In this document: one piece after another, positions 53,038 to 61,372 of the stretch | Numbering within the stretch: position 1 is the first letter of the stretch | Layout: each line of letters starts with the position of its first letter | Source: a bacterium | GTDB taxonomy: Bacteria; Cyanobacteriota; Vampirovibrionia; Obscuribacterales; Obscuribacteraceae | Assembly: GCA_016124935.1 (NCBI GenBank) | Contig: WGMS01000028.1 | Location: forward strand, 62,001 to 126,000 | Direction of reading: 5' to 3' | DNA length: 64,000 nt | The notes under the pieces: generated by a model | Seen by the model: only the letters and a program-made list of their open reading frames with translations | Database searches by the model: none | What the model was told of the DNA's origin: nothing | Made by a program: the position numbers and the translations under genes

Positions 53038-53253
53038 ATGCTGTTTATCGAGACCAAACTAGACGATAGCCGTATCCTTATCAATGTAGACTCTATCGGC
53101 TATCTGGAGCCACACAGGAAAGAGACCGGCAAAACCATCGTCTATTTCAAGGGGCAGGTCGGCAATGTCACCTACGCAACCCTTTCGGAGTCCTACGAGG
53201 ACCTGCTTAGAAAAATTCATGATCCCTGCAAAATGCCCCAACCTGTAGGATAA
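53038..53253 (+). CDS. Small FlbD-like protein
   Basis: 71 residues: 'MLFIETKLDDSRILINVDSI', then 'GKTIVYFKG', 'VTYATLSESYEDLLRKI'. The layout (short beta strands, 'I-LIN-D-I' and a final E-S-x-E-x-L helix) resembles FlbD/SwrD-type small flagellar-locus proteins, but there are no flagellar genes here, so only the fold is suggested. GGAGG lies 9 nt before the ATG. It is the first gene of a likely operon with the VOC and flavoprotein genes. Confidence 0.65.
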   Translation: MLFIETKLDDSRILINVDSIGYLEPHRKETGKTIVYFKGQVGNVTYATLSESYEDLLRKIHDPCKMPQPVG

Positions 53254-53262
53254 TCTAGGGCT

Positions 53263-53616
53263 ATGGATAAGAGTTCTAGCACCGGTACCGGAAGCAGAGC
53301 AGCGCTGGATGCAATCGATCACCTCGCCCTCGAGGTTGACGACATAGAAGCTGCCGTGACCTGGTATCAGGAGCGTTTTCGGTGCCAGGTGCTCTACAGG
53401 GACGCCACCTGGGCGATGCTCGAGTTCTCCAACCTCAAATTGGCATTTGTTGTCAAAGAGGAGCATCCGCCCCACCTGGGCATAGTCAGAGACGACGCCG
53501 AGCAATTCGGCAAGCTGAAGCAGCACCGCGACGGCAGTCGCTCTTGCTACCTCAACGGACCGGGCGGCAACGTGGTCGAGGTGCTTGCTCCTTATTCCCT
53601 TAATCAAGCAGAATGA
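53263..53616 (+). CDS. VOC/glyoxalase-fold protein
   Basis: 117 residues with two beta-alpha-beta-beta-beta modules: 'IDHLALEVDDIEAAVTWYQER' and 'CYLNGPGGNVVEVLAP'. The His near residue 24 and the terminal Glu are typical metal ligands of the superfamily (glyoxalase I, dioxygenases, resistance proteins). The substrate is unknown. Its stop overlaps the next ATG (ATGA). Confidence 0.85.
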   Translation: MDKSSSTGTGSRAALDAIDHLALEVDDIEAAVTWYQERFRCQVLYRDATWAMLEFSNLKLAFVVKEEHPPHLGIVRDDAEQFGKLKQHRDGSRSCYLNGPGGNVVEVLAPYSLNQAE

Positions 53617-54527
53617 TAGAGACCGAGGTTCTTGTTCTAGGTGCCGGACCGGCCGGGGTGAGTTGCGCCCTGGAATGTCTCGACAACAAATTGGAAGTTC
53701 TTGTTCTGGAAAGAGAAAGGGCTCCCGGCGGGCAGCTCAAGCAGATACCCAGCCCCATCAGAAACCTTTGCACGGGCTACCACAATGACGGAGAGTCTCT
53801 GGCAGGAGCCCTAGAAGAGGTCGTGCACGCTCTAGTGGCAGACAGGCTTTTAACAGATTGTCCGGTCTCATCGGTAGATCTCAAAAATAGTTTGGTCGTG
53901 AGTAATCGGGGCAAGGTCTCTTATCGTGCTCTAGCTATTGCCACCGGCTATAGAGTCAGACTTCTCGAAGTTCCGGGCATAGAAAGGGTCTCAGACCATA
54001 TTCTTTATAGAAGCGGCATCTATAAAGATGCTTTGCAAGAAAAAGCTGTAGTCGTGGTTGGCGGCGGAGACAGTGCTTTACTTACCGCGCTTGATCTTGG
54101 CAGAATCTCCGCTTCGGTGCATTTGATCCATCGCTCCTCTAGTTTCAGGGCGCGACCAGATGTGGTGAAGGCGGTGGAGGAGAGTCCTCGCGTCACCGTC
54201 CATACAGATAGTTCAATCCGTGCGTTTCTGGGCGCCGAAGCCCTGACCGGGGTTCTCATAAGCAAAGACGGCGAGGAGTTAGAGATTCCTTGCTCCAAAG
54301 TAGTGGTCAAGATAGGCTACGCTCCTAACACTGAGCTTTTTGCCGGACAGCTCGATATGGACCATAGGGATCATATAATCTGTGATCGCTCTGGCGCCAC
54401 CTCGGTGCCAGGGGTTTATTGTGCAGGTGATATCGTCAGTGGCGGCGTTGACAGAATAGCCTGGGCGATGGGCTCGGGCACCGATGCCGCTTTTGGTATT
54501 CGTAAATATCTCGGACATAAGTTTTGA
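53613..54527 (+). CDS. Thioredoxin-reductase-like FAD/NAD(P) oxidoreductase lacking CxxC
   Basis: 304 residues with FAD motif 'VLGAGPAGVSCALEC', NAD(P) motif 'VVVVGGGDSALLTALDL', and 'GVYCAGDIVSGGVDRIAWAMG' near the end. The redox CxxC that thioredoxin reductases have just before the second glycine-rich motif is absent ('SGIYKDALQEK' precedes it). It therefore more likely reduces ferredoxin/flavodoxin or another carrier, like type 2 ferredoxin-NADP reductases. It is coupled to the VOC gene by a 4-bp overlap. Confidence 0.88.
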   Translation: MIETEVLVLGAGPAGVSCALECLDNKLEVLVLERERAPGGQLKQIPSPIRNLCTGYHNDGESLAGALEEVVHALVADRLLTDCPVSSVDLKNSLVVSNRGKVSYRALAIATGYRVRLLEVPGIERVSDHILYRSGIYKDALQEKAVVVVGGGDSALLTALDLGRISASVHLIHRSSSFRARPDVVKAVEESPRVTVHTDSSIRAFLGAEALTGVLISKDGEELEIPCSKVVVKIGYAPNTELFAGQLDMDHRDHIICDRSGATSVPGVYCAGDIVSGGVDRIAWAMGSGTDAAFGIRKYLGHKF

Positions 54528-54551
54528 GAACTTTTTCTGTTAATGCTGCTG

Positions 54552-54584
54552 GTTCATTCTTTGTTCATGTCGCTTCTGTAGTAT
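54552..54584 (+). promoter_or_regulatory. Tandem heptamer operator-promoter of folE
   Basis: GTTCATT (54552-54558) and GTTCATG (54563-54569) are 11 bp apart. TAGTAT (54579-54584) follows after 9 bp. No -35 is seen. The folE ATG is 46 nt further on. Confidence 0.55.
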
Positions 54585-54629
54585 CAAAAGAGTGAAAGAA
54601 AATCTATTGTTAGTCAGGAGTTTTTATAT

Positions 54630-55271
54630 ATGGAAATCTCGTTGAGCGAACTGAAAGTACCGGAGCTGAAGAGCCGGCCCAGATCTGTTACCAAAACCGG
54701 TTCCGGAGCAAGGGTCGACCAGGATAAATTGCACCGGGCAGGGGCTTTGATTTTGGAGGGAATTGGTGAGAACGTCTTCCGGGAAGGGCTTCGAGAAACC
54801 CCGGCTCGCTTCGCCAGGATGTTTCAAGAACTCTGTTACGGAGTGGGAGTCGATGCCGCTTCAGAAATTACCTGTACCTTCAAGGAAGGGGGAGAAGGCC
54901 TGGTTGTGGTCAGGGATATAGGCTTCAACAGTCTCTGCGAGCACCATCTTGTTCCATTTATCGGCACCGCTCACATAGCGTATCTGCCCAGGGAAGGTGT
55001 GGTCACCGGTTTGTCGAAACTGGCGAGAGTAGTGGAACTCACCTCCCGTCGTCCTCAGGTCCAGGAGCGGATGACAGAAGAGATAGCAGACGCCATAGTG
55101 CGGGGGATAGATCCCCTTGGCGTCGCTGTTCTATTGGACGCCGAACATTTCTGCATGTCTATGCGCGGTATCAAAAAGCCCGGTGCCAGAACCTTGACCA
55201 CAGTTTTCAAAGGAGTTTTGGCGGAAGATAGAGATCAAAGAAAAGAGGCTTTGAGTCTACTCAAAGATTGA
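54630..55271 (+). CDS. folE: GTP cyclohydrolase I
   Basis: 213 residues. Converts GTP to dihydroneopterin triphosphate, the first step to folate or other pterins (also pterin or deazaflavin-type chromophores). The zinc and catalytic residues are in 'SLCEHHLVPFIG' and 'HFCMSMRGI'. 'GLSKLARVVEL..RRPQVQERMTEEIADAI' and 'TTVFKGVL' are typical. GGAG lies 9 nt before the ATG. The last 11 bp overlap the convergent AAA ATPase gene. Confidence 0.96.
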   Translation: MEISLSELKVPELKSRPRSVTKTGSGARVDQDKLHRAGALILEGIGENVFREGLRETPARFARMFQELCYGVGVDAASEITCTFKEGGEGLVVVRDIGFNSLCEHHLVPFIGTAHIAYLPREGVVTGLSKLARVVELTSRRPQVQERMTEEIADAIVRGIDPLGVAVLLDAEHFCMSMRGIKKPGARTLTTVFKGVLAEDRDQRKEALSLLKD

Positions 55272-56412
55272 GAGCTTCTTCATCGTCTTCCTCGTCATCC
55301 ACATCGATTATTCTTCCGTCTATGCCCTGACCGACTACCATCGTTTCGCCGTTTTTCTTTTCGAGGGGCAATTCGTCATAGCCGCCATGGTCGAGGATAT
55401 AATCGCTCAGCAGTCTTGAGTGGGTGGTGATCCAGATTTGTGAGGTTTCCGAAGCACGCGCTATCGCCTTTGCTAAAGGCTCCATCAAATCATCATGGAT
55501 ACTGGTTTCCGGCTCGTTTATAGCAAGTAGCGGTGGTGGATCCAGTGCATGCAGTGCGGTTAATAATGCGATATATTGCAGGGTGCCGTCCGATAACTCC
55601 GGCGCCTCCAAGGACCTTGCCATGCCGGGATAGTTGACGGCAAGCTTCAGTCCCTGCCGGCCGGCTTTGATGCTTAGAGTGGTTCCAGGGAAGGCTTCGT
55701 CTAAGGCGTTTTCAAAATCCCCCGACTCGTCGGCGGTGACAATAGAGGCGATCGTGGCAGCCAGATTGTTGCCGGTGGCATCCAGGGCGCCACTGAAGAC
55801 TCCCGGCTGGGGCATGCGCAATGGAGATTCTTTGTCGGTGCGGAAACTTTCGTAGAAACGCCAGCGCAGGACCTCCATCTTAAATTTATGCAGTCCGGAA
55901 TAACGCAAAGGGTCCCCGAGTCCACCCAGCACCGAAGCATTGGTGGGGACTGTTATGGAATAGTCGCTTCTGACGCCATTGTTATCCACCGCTTCTATGC
56001 TGCTTCTTCGTCGGGTCAATAGTTTTTTGAAGGTTCCTTGTCTGGTCTGGAATTCGAGAGATTCGCTTTTGATATCCAGATCGTCGCAAAAAAATGATTC
56101 GTCGTATCTCGCCCCCACAGGAATGCGGCCGAAGCTTATTCCATAGCGATAGTTTTCGGTGGTGACCGCCAGTTTTATGCGATTGTTTTTTTTATCTCCC
56201 CGGGGACCGGAGAATAGCGCCGAGGCGATACCGTTTTCGGTGGCTATGGCATCAGCCAGTCTTCCCCTTGCCGCTTCCTGCAAGAGTTTGAGAGCCCTGT
56301 ATAAATTACTTTTGCCCGAGCCGTTCGGTCCGACTATCACCGTTATCGGGCGCATCTTCATATAGATGTGTTTTACAGAGCGGAAGTTTGTCACCTCGAA
56401 TTCAGTCAGCAT
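55261..56412 (-). CDS. RecF/SMC-like AAA ATPase (COG4637 type), third of three
   Basis: 383 residues. ABC/SMC-type ATPase: Walker A 'GPNGSGKSNLYRAL' at about residue 28, signature 'LSDGTLQYIALLTAL', Walker B 'LLAINEPETSIHDDL' and the H-loop 'WITTHSRLL'. It ends in an acidic tail (DDEEDDEE). Such stand-alone ATPases are called predicted ATPases, with no assigned role. ATG has GAGG 6 nt upstream, within the end of the preceding paralogue (11-bp overlap), so translation is coupled. Confidence 0.88.
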   Translation of the reverse strand: MLTEFEVTNFRSVKHIYMKMRPITVIVGPNGSGKSNLYRALKLLQEAARGRLADAIATENGIASALFSGPRGDKKNNRIKLAVTTENYRYGISFGRIPVGARYDESFFCDDLDIKSESLEFQTRQGTFKKLLTRRRSSIEAVDNNGVRSDYSITVPTNASVLGGLGDPLRYSGLHKFKMEVLRWRFYESFRTDKESPLRMPQPGVFSGALDATGNNLAATIASIVTADESGDFENALDEAFPGTTLSIKAGRQGLKLAVNYPGMARSLEAPELSDGTLQYIALLTALHALDPPPLLAINEPETSIHDDLMEPLAKAIARASETSQIWITTHSRLLSDYILDHGGYDELPLEKKNGETMVVGQGIDGRIIDVDDEEDDEEALNL

Positions 56413-57541
56413 CGTCTACCTCTGCTTCGAAGCGATAGCCGCCCAGACCAAGAGTCGGTGCGATGGTGGCACCGTTCTCTCTATCCAGCTCTATTTCGCT
56501 ATAGCCGCCGAAGTCCATGACATAGTCCGAGAGCAATTTTGAATGGGTGGTGACCCATATTTGAGAATCGGCGGCGGCGTTGACAATAAGGTCGGCCAGC
56601 GGTTCCATTAGATCTTCGTGGATGCTCATCTCGGGCTCGTTCAGAACCATGAAGCCGGGTCTTTTCAGAGAATGAAAAGCGGCCAGCAAAAGCAGGTATT
56701 GCAACGTGCCTTCCGATAGTTCAGCCAGATCGAGTGGTCTTTTTATACCTGGATATTTCACTTTGAGAGTAAGACCGAGGCGCTCTTGCTCGACATAGAT
56801 ATAGGTCCTGGGAAAGGCTCTTTCAAAGGCTGCCAGAAATTGCTCTTTGTCACCCAGTTCGAATATGGTGGCGACGGTGGCGGCTAGATTGCCTCCATCT
56901 TGATTGAGCATTCTGGTCGCCACCGGAAAGTTCGCTTGTCTGGCAGGAGCCTCTTTATCCGTGCGGAAGCGATGATAGAAACGCCAGCCGGCAAGTTCTT
57001 CTCTTATTTCAGTGAGGGCAGGATAGCTTTCCGGGTCGATTATTTCGGCAAGGACAGATCTGTTATGCCTCAACAAAGTGGTGTATTCGGAACGGCCTCC
57101 TCTGGCAAGCAGACCTTCTGCGGTTTGTCTTCTACGCTGAAATATCTTCTGGGGCGCTTTGCCGCTAAAAGAATGACGGGAGAAGATTTCGCTTTTGATC
57201 TCGATGTCTTTAGAGAATAATCCGGGCGAGCGGGATAATTCTGGTGGAATCCCTCCAATAGTCAGCTCATAATTGAGATTCTCAGTACGAATGGCCAGTT
57301 TGACCACGGAAGAATCGAATTGTTTTGACGTCGGCCCGCTGAATCTAATCGAGCCAATTCCGCCTTCTTCGGCTACTTTATGAGCGAGGTCTCCTTCGGC
57401 GGTGGCGGCGAGCAGCATGAGCGCTCGATAAAGATTGCTTTTGCCGCAGCCATTCGCTCCGACCAGGACCGTGACCCTGTCTAGTTTGAGCCAGAGGTCT
57501 TTTATGGAGCGGTAGTTATTTACGGCAAAATAATTGAGCAT
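56402..57541 (-). CDS. RecF/SMC-like AAA ATPase (COG4637 type), second of three
   Basis: 379 residues, same architecture: Walker A 'GANGCGKSNLYRAL', signature 'LSEGTLQYLLLLAAF', Walker B 'FMVLNEPEMSIHEDL', H-loop 'WVTTHSKLL'. It shares with its neighbours the 'GWRFYHRFRTDKEAP' segment and the 'GNLAATVATI' motif. It ends EADVDDAD. It is 18 bp after the first paralogue and overlaps the third. Confidence 0.88.
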   Translation of the reverse strand: MLNYFAVNNYRSIKDLWLKLDRVTVLVGANGCGKSNLYRALMLLAATAEGDLAHKVAEEGGIGSIRFSGPTSKQFDSSVVKLAIRTENLNYELTIGGIPPELSRSPGLFSKDIEIKSEIFSRHSFSGKAPQKIFQRRRQTAEGLLARGGRSEYTTLLRHNRSVLAEIIDPESYPALTEIREELAGWRFYHRFRTDKEAPARQANFPVATRMLNQDGGNLAATVATIFELGDKEQFLAAFERAFPRTYIYVEQERLGLTLKVKYPGIKRPLDLAELSEGTLQYLLLLAAFHSLKRPGFMVLNEPEMSIHEDLMEPLADLIVNAAADSQIWVTTHSKLLSDYVMDFGGYSEIELDRENGATIAPTLGLGGYRFEAEVDDAD

Positions 57542-57559
57542 AGATCAGATCTCTAAATT

Positions 57560-58765
57560 TCAATCTTCATCATCTTCATCGTCACAGAAGTCTTCCATAA
57601 GGTCTCCTTCTTCGACTTCGTTCTCATCGCCCTCGTAATCTTTTTGATCCTCTAATCTAACTGCGGGGACGATGGTGTCACCATCTTCTTTGGCCAGTTC
57701 GAAAAGTCTGCAATTAGATTCTTTTTTCAAGACCGAGGCAAGCTCTTGAGAGTGGGTGGTGAGGAAGACCTGACTCTTTCTAGATGCTTCTTTTATCAAC
57801 TCAGCAAGAGACGGAATGAGATCTTGATGAATACTGGTCTCCGGTTCGTTCAGTACCATAAACGGTGCCGGTCGAGGAGAGAGCAGGGCGGTCACCAGAA
57901 GAAGGTATTGCAGAGTACCGTCCGAGAGTTCTCGGGCACTTAACTTACGATACAGTCCGGGGCTGACCATGGCGATATCGAGAACACCATCCTCTTCGTC
58001 CAGGTCAATCTCGGCGCCTGGAAAGGCCAGATCTATCAAACTATCGAAGCGTTCTCTGTCTCCGACAGCCCAGATGGTGGCGATGGCAGAGGTGAGGTCA
58101 TGACCGTTATCGCTCAAGACTGTGGTCATGGTCGCTTTTTGCGGCTTGCGAATCGGCGAATCCAGATCGGTTCTGAAATCATCATAGAAACGCCAGCTCA
58201 AGAAGTCCTGGCGCAGTTTAAAAAGCTCTGGAAACTTCTGAGGCTCTCTGAGAGCCGAGAGCACCGATTCGCCGCTTTCAAGAGGCAGGGCATAGGGAAT
58301 ACTTCGACCTTCCATGTTTCTGGCGATTACGGCAGCGCGTTTTCTCTTCAGAAGGGGAATCGCCTTGCCCCGGTCCATAAATTCGACCTGTTCGAATTTG
58401 ATATCCGGGTCCTGTTTGAAATATTCAAGACCTCGTCCATGCCTACCATCGCTGCTTCGTTCACTGACGGGCATTACCCCGAATCGCATAGAGTAGGACA
58501 TGGCTCCTGTACGCAGACCGATTTTGATTTTGCCGGTCTCGTCTTCGGTTCTTTCTCCTGCCCAGAAGATGGAGTCCATGCCGCCTTCGGCCACGATAGA
58601 GCGGGCGAACTCTCCTGCGGCGGCTGCTTTTAAAAGCCTGAGGGCGTTATAGATATTGCTTTTGCCAGAACCGTTCGGTCCGACACAGACTGTGATAGGA
58701 CCAGGATGGATGGTGAAATTTCTCAGCGAGCGGTAGCCGCTTATGTTTATCTCTTTGATTCTCAT
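57560..58765 (-). CDS. RecF/SMC-like AAA ATPase (COG4637 type), first of three
   Basis: 401 residues: Walker A 'GPNGSGKSNIYNAL', 'SWRFYDDFRTDLDSP', 'HDLTSAIATIWAVG', signature 'LSDGTLQYLLLVTAL', Walker B 'FMVLNEPETSIHQDL', H-loop 'FLTTHSQEL', acidic tail of about 12 Asp/Glu. It heads the operon. No Shine-Dalgarno precedes the ATG; instead a 12-bp perfect hairpin ends 4 nt upstream of it. Confidence 0.88.
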   Translation of the reverse strand: MRIKEINISGYRSLRNFTIHPGPITVCVGPNGSGKSNIYNALRLLKAAAAGEFARSIVAEGGMDSIFWAGERTEDETGKIKIGLRTGAMSYSMRFGVMPVSERSSDGRHGRGLEYFKQDPDIKFEQVEFMDRGKAIPLLKRKRAAVIARNMEGRSIPYALPLESGESVLSALREPQKFPELFKLRQDFLSWRFYDDFRTDLDSPIRKPQKATMTTVLSDNGHDLTSAIATIWAVGDRERFDSLIDLAFPGAEIDLDEEDGVLDIAMVSPGLYRKLSARELSDGTLQYLLLVTALLSPRPAPFMVLNEPETSIHQDLIPSLAELIKEASRKSQVFLTTHSQELASVLKKESNCRLFELAKEDGDTIVPAVRLEDQKDYEGDENEVEEGDLMEDFCDDEDDED

Positions 58766-58768
58766 GGC

Positions 58769-58802
58769 AAGCCGAAGATACAGAACCTTCTATCTTCGGC
58801 TT
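58769..58802 (-). terminator. Strong hairpin between the CDR-type and AAA ATPase genes
   Basis: AAGCCGAAGATA / TATCTTCGGCTT form a perfect 12-bp stem with a 10-nt loop. It follows the stop of the upstream CoA-disulfide-reductase-like gene and ends 4 nt before the ATPase ATG. No U-run follows on the minus strand; ATTTTAA follows on the plus strand. It could be a terminator or attenuator, or could control translation of the first ATPase. Confidence 0.5.
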
Positions 58803-58822
58803 ATTTTAACCGCTTTGGAAGC

Positions 58823-60502
58823 TCAGGCTTTGAGAGCCGGTTCCTTTACATCTCCCTGGGTGATAATGCCGCCGCTCAGGTTATAGGCGTCCAAGCCTTT
58901 TATGCGAAGCATTCTCGTGGCGTAATAGCCACGCTGGCCGACCCGGCAATAGACCAGAATCGGTCTGTCTTCAGGCAATTCGTCCAGTCTGTCTCTGAGA
59001 TCATGCAGAGGAATATTGACCGCGTTGTCAATATGGCCGCTTTCAAATTCGGAGGGATTCCTGACATCGAGGAAGTAGCTCTTACTAGAATCCGTCAGTT
59101 GGAAGTTGTTCCAGTGGGCAAGCGGTGCATAGCCCCGCAGTTGATTGGCTGCGATCATGCCGGCTATATTGACCGGATCTTTGGCGGCTCCATACTGCGG
59201 CGCATAGCAGAGCTCGGCTTCTTCGAGATCAAATACGGTGCCACCCAGTTGTAATGCCATGGATATAACATCCATGCGTTTGTCTATGCCTTCTTCACCG
59301 ATAGCCTGGGCTCCAAGCAGCTTACCGTCTTCTTTTGCATAGAGCACTTTCAGATGCACCGGTTTGGCGTTGGGATAGTAGCCCACGTGGTGTCCGGGAT
59401 GGAGATAGACTTTCTCGTATTTGATATTTGCTTTTTTCAGACTCTTCTCATTTACTCCGGTGGCTGCCGCCGTCAGGCCTAAGATGCCGCAGACCGCTGT
59501 TGCCTGGGTGCCCCGGTATCTTCTTTTCTGCCCGAAAATGTTGTCGGCGGCGATTCTGCCCTGCCTGTTGGCCGGTCCTGCTAGTGCCACCACCTGTTTT
59601 TCTCCGGTGACGAAATTGGCGTTTTCTGTGACATCACCCACCGCCCATATATGAGGATCACTGGTGTTCATATATGGTGTTACAACGATACCGCCGGTGG
59701 CGCCCACTTCCAGCCCGGCTTCTTTTGCCAGGGCGCTGTTCGGACGTACACCCACGCCAAGGATAATAAGATCCGCTTCCAGGGCTTTGCCCGAATCAGT
59801 GTGGACAATTAGTTTTTTATCCTCTTCGCCGCTGGAGAATCCTGTTACCCCTTCGCCTAGATAAAGCTCCACACCATGGCTCTTCAAGCGCTTTTCTATC
59901 TCGGAGGTCATCTCCGGATCAAGAGGGGTGAGGATCTGATCGCCTTTATCTATGATACTTACATCGATGTCTTTGTTTATCAAATTCTCGGTTATTTCAA
60001 GACCGATAAAACCGCCGCCTATCACCACAGCTTGCTTCACCGAATATTCACTGAGCCAGCTTCGGATCATGCGGCTCTCCGGAATCGTTCTGACTGTAAA
60101 TATGCCTGGCAGATCGATGCCCGGCACCGGCGGACGTATGGCACTGGCGCCGGTGGCAAGCACCAGATCATCATAGCGCTCTTCATACTCTTTTCCGCTG
60201 TCGCGCTCTCTTACTTTTATCGTCTGAGTCTGCCTGTCTATGGACAGCACTTCGTTCCGCAGTCTGACCTCTATATTGAAACGCTGGCGGAATAATTCTG
60301 GTGTTGCTACGAGAAGGTTTTTCTCGTTTTCAATCACGTCACCTACAAAATAGGGCAGTCCACAGTTGGCGAAAGAGACGAAAGAGCCTCGCTCGAAGAC
60401 AATAATCTCCACATCTTCGTTCATGCGTCTTGCCCGGGCCGCACAGGAGGCGCCACCAGCCACTCCGCCAACTATCAACAATCGCTCTTTCTTATTTTCC
60501 AT
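58823..60502 (-). CDS. CoA-disulfide reductase-like flavoprotein fused to rhodanese
   Basis: 559 residues from the ATG at 60502, which has AGGGGA 7 nt upstream. The N-terminal pyridine nucleotide-disulfide oxidoreductase carries 'IVGGVAGGASCAARARRM' and a single active-site Cys in 'SFANCGLPYFVG', as in CoA-disulfide/persulfide reductases. The C-terminal rhodanese domain (about 460-555) has Cys in 'ILVYCRVGQRGYYA'. Such fusions reduce CoA persulfides or polysulfides and take part in sulfur or redox homeostasis. TTCAAC and TATAAT (18-bp spacer, minus strand, about 60542-60571) form a plausible promoter. Confidence 0.92.
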   Translation of the reverse strand: MENKKERLLIVGGVAGGASCAARARRMNEDVEIIVFERGSFVSFANCGLPYFVGDVIENEKNLLVATPELFRQRFNIEVRLRNEVLSIDRQTQTIKVRERDSGKEYEERYDDLVLATGASAIRPPVPGIDLPGIFTVRTIPESRMIRSWLSEYSVKQAVVIGGGFIGLEITENLINKDIDVSIIDKGDQILTPLDPEMTSEIEKRLKSHGVELYLGEGVTGFSSGEEDKKLIVHTDSGKALEADLIILGVGVRPNSALAKEAGLEVGATGGIVVTPYMNTSDPHIWAVGDVTENANFVTGEKQVVALAGPANRQGRIAADNIFGQKRRYRGTQATAVCGILGLTAAATGVNEKSLKKANIKYEKVYLHPGHHVGYYPNAKPVHLKVLYAKEDGKLLGAQAIGEEGIDKRMDVISMALQLGGTVFDLEEAELCYAPQYGAAKDPVNIAGMIAANQLRGYAPLAHWNNFQLTDSSKSYFLDVRNPSEFESGHIDNAVNIPLHDLRDRLDELPEDRPILVYCRVGQRGYYATRMLRIKGLDAYNLSGGIITQGDVKEPALKA

Positions 60503-60653
60503 GGCCGAATCCCCTATCTTTTTTGAACTTCTTGTTGGAATATTATACAACTATATCGTTAAACGGTTGAATAGTGGTCTCAGTCGTAGCAAATTTTAAG
60601 AATTCCGGACGGGATGAAACCGCCCGAATCTCTGAAAACTACGCCCCAGGCTT

Positions 60654-60686
60654 TATCACAAGTTGATCACATTTATGATCTAGGCT
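60654..60686 (+). promoter_or_regulatory. Tandem heptamer operator-promoter of the universal stress gene
   Basis: TATCACA (60654-60660) and GATCACA (60665-60671) are 11 bp apart. TAGGCT (60681-60686) follows after 9 bp. The predicted transcription start (6-7 nt after the -10) falls on the ATG at 60693, so the mRNA may be leaderless. Confidence 0.55.
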
Positions 60687-60692
60687 TAAGAT

Positions 60693-61109
60693 ATGAGCAG
60701 CCCTTTAGTAAAACAGATCGTTGCCTGCATCACCGATGAGCGTTCTGCCTGGAAAGTTCTCCAGGAAGCGACTATGCTTGCCGGAGAGCAGTGTGTCGGC
60801 TTGCGCCTGATTATCTGCCAGGGCATTCTCGGCAAAGAGAGTGGACCCGAGGCTGCCAGATCTTTCATAGATAAAATCCGTCATGCAGCAGAGCACAGCT
60901 GTAGAGAGTTCGGGGTCAATGTGATAATAGAAACTCTCGATTGCGGTGCTCGGGAAGCTGCCCGAGTGAAGAAGATCATCGAAGAGTCCGGCATAGAGCT
61001 TCTGGTATTGACCGACTCCCTGCCGAACAACCGTTTCGCTCGACTGCTTACAAGAAAAGCCGAAGAGATAGCCCGGGGTTGCAACTGTTCGGTGCTCCTG
61101 GTTCGTTAA
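60693..61109 (+). CDS. Universal stress protein (UspA family)
   Basis: 138 residues of the Usp alpha/beta fold: 'IVACITDERSAWKVLQEAT' at the start, 'IIEESGIELLVLTDS' in the middle and a closing 'GCNCSVLLVR' strand. The ATP-binding G-x2-G-x9-G(S/T) motif is not clear, so it may be of the non-ATP-binding kind. Usp proteins protect during starvation, oxidative or other stress. There is no Shine-Dalgarno and the -10 sits 6 nt upstream, consistent with a leaderless mRNA. Confidence 0.82.
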   Translation: MSSPLVKQIVACITDERSAWKVLQEATMLAGEQCVGLRLIICQGILGKESGPEAARSFIDKIRHAAEHSCREFGVNVIIETLDCGAREAARVKKIIEESGIELLVLTDSLPNNRFARLLTRKAEEIARGCNCSVLLVR

Positions 61110-61182
61110 AGCAATCTTCCTTTTTTGTTGTAGTTCCTGCTTTGTTGTGAAACTGTGATCGTTTCAGGAAATAATTTTGGCT

Positions 61183-61226
61183 TGTGATTAAACGATCACA
61201 TCATCATCACATGACATTGCTAAGTT
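61183..61226 (+). promoter_or_regulatory. Heptamer operator-promoter of the SulP gene
   Basis: GATCACA (61194-61200) and CATCACA (61205-61211) are 11 bp apart; TAAGTT (61221-61226) follows after 9 bp. An inverted copy, TGTGATT (61183-61189), lies 11 bp upstream of the first, and another TGTGATC at 61154-61160. Confidence 0.55.
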
Positions 61227-61372
61227 AGTAATGTGGATGTTCCCTTATTCACAGTATGAGATAAGCGCGAAAACCAGAAGTTTTACAGTCCCGGACAGAG
61301 TTGTGCCCGATAGATTTTCTATCGGTGCAACTTGAATTGGCGAGTTTTAGCAAAGAAATGGAGATCAGGTCG

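Noticed and set aside
61183-61200. CRP-like palindrome TGTGATTAAACGATCACA
   Set aside because: The gap between TGTGA and TCACA is 8 bp, not the 6 bp of CRP sites; the 11-bp direct-repeat reading explains more of the region.
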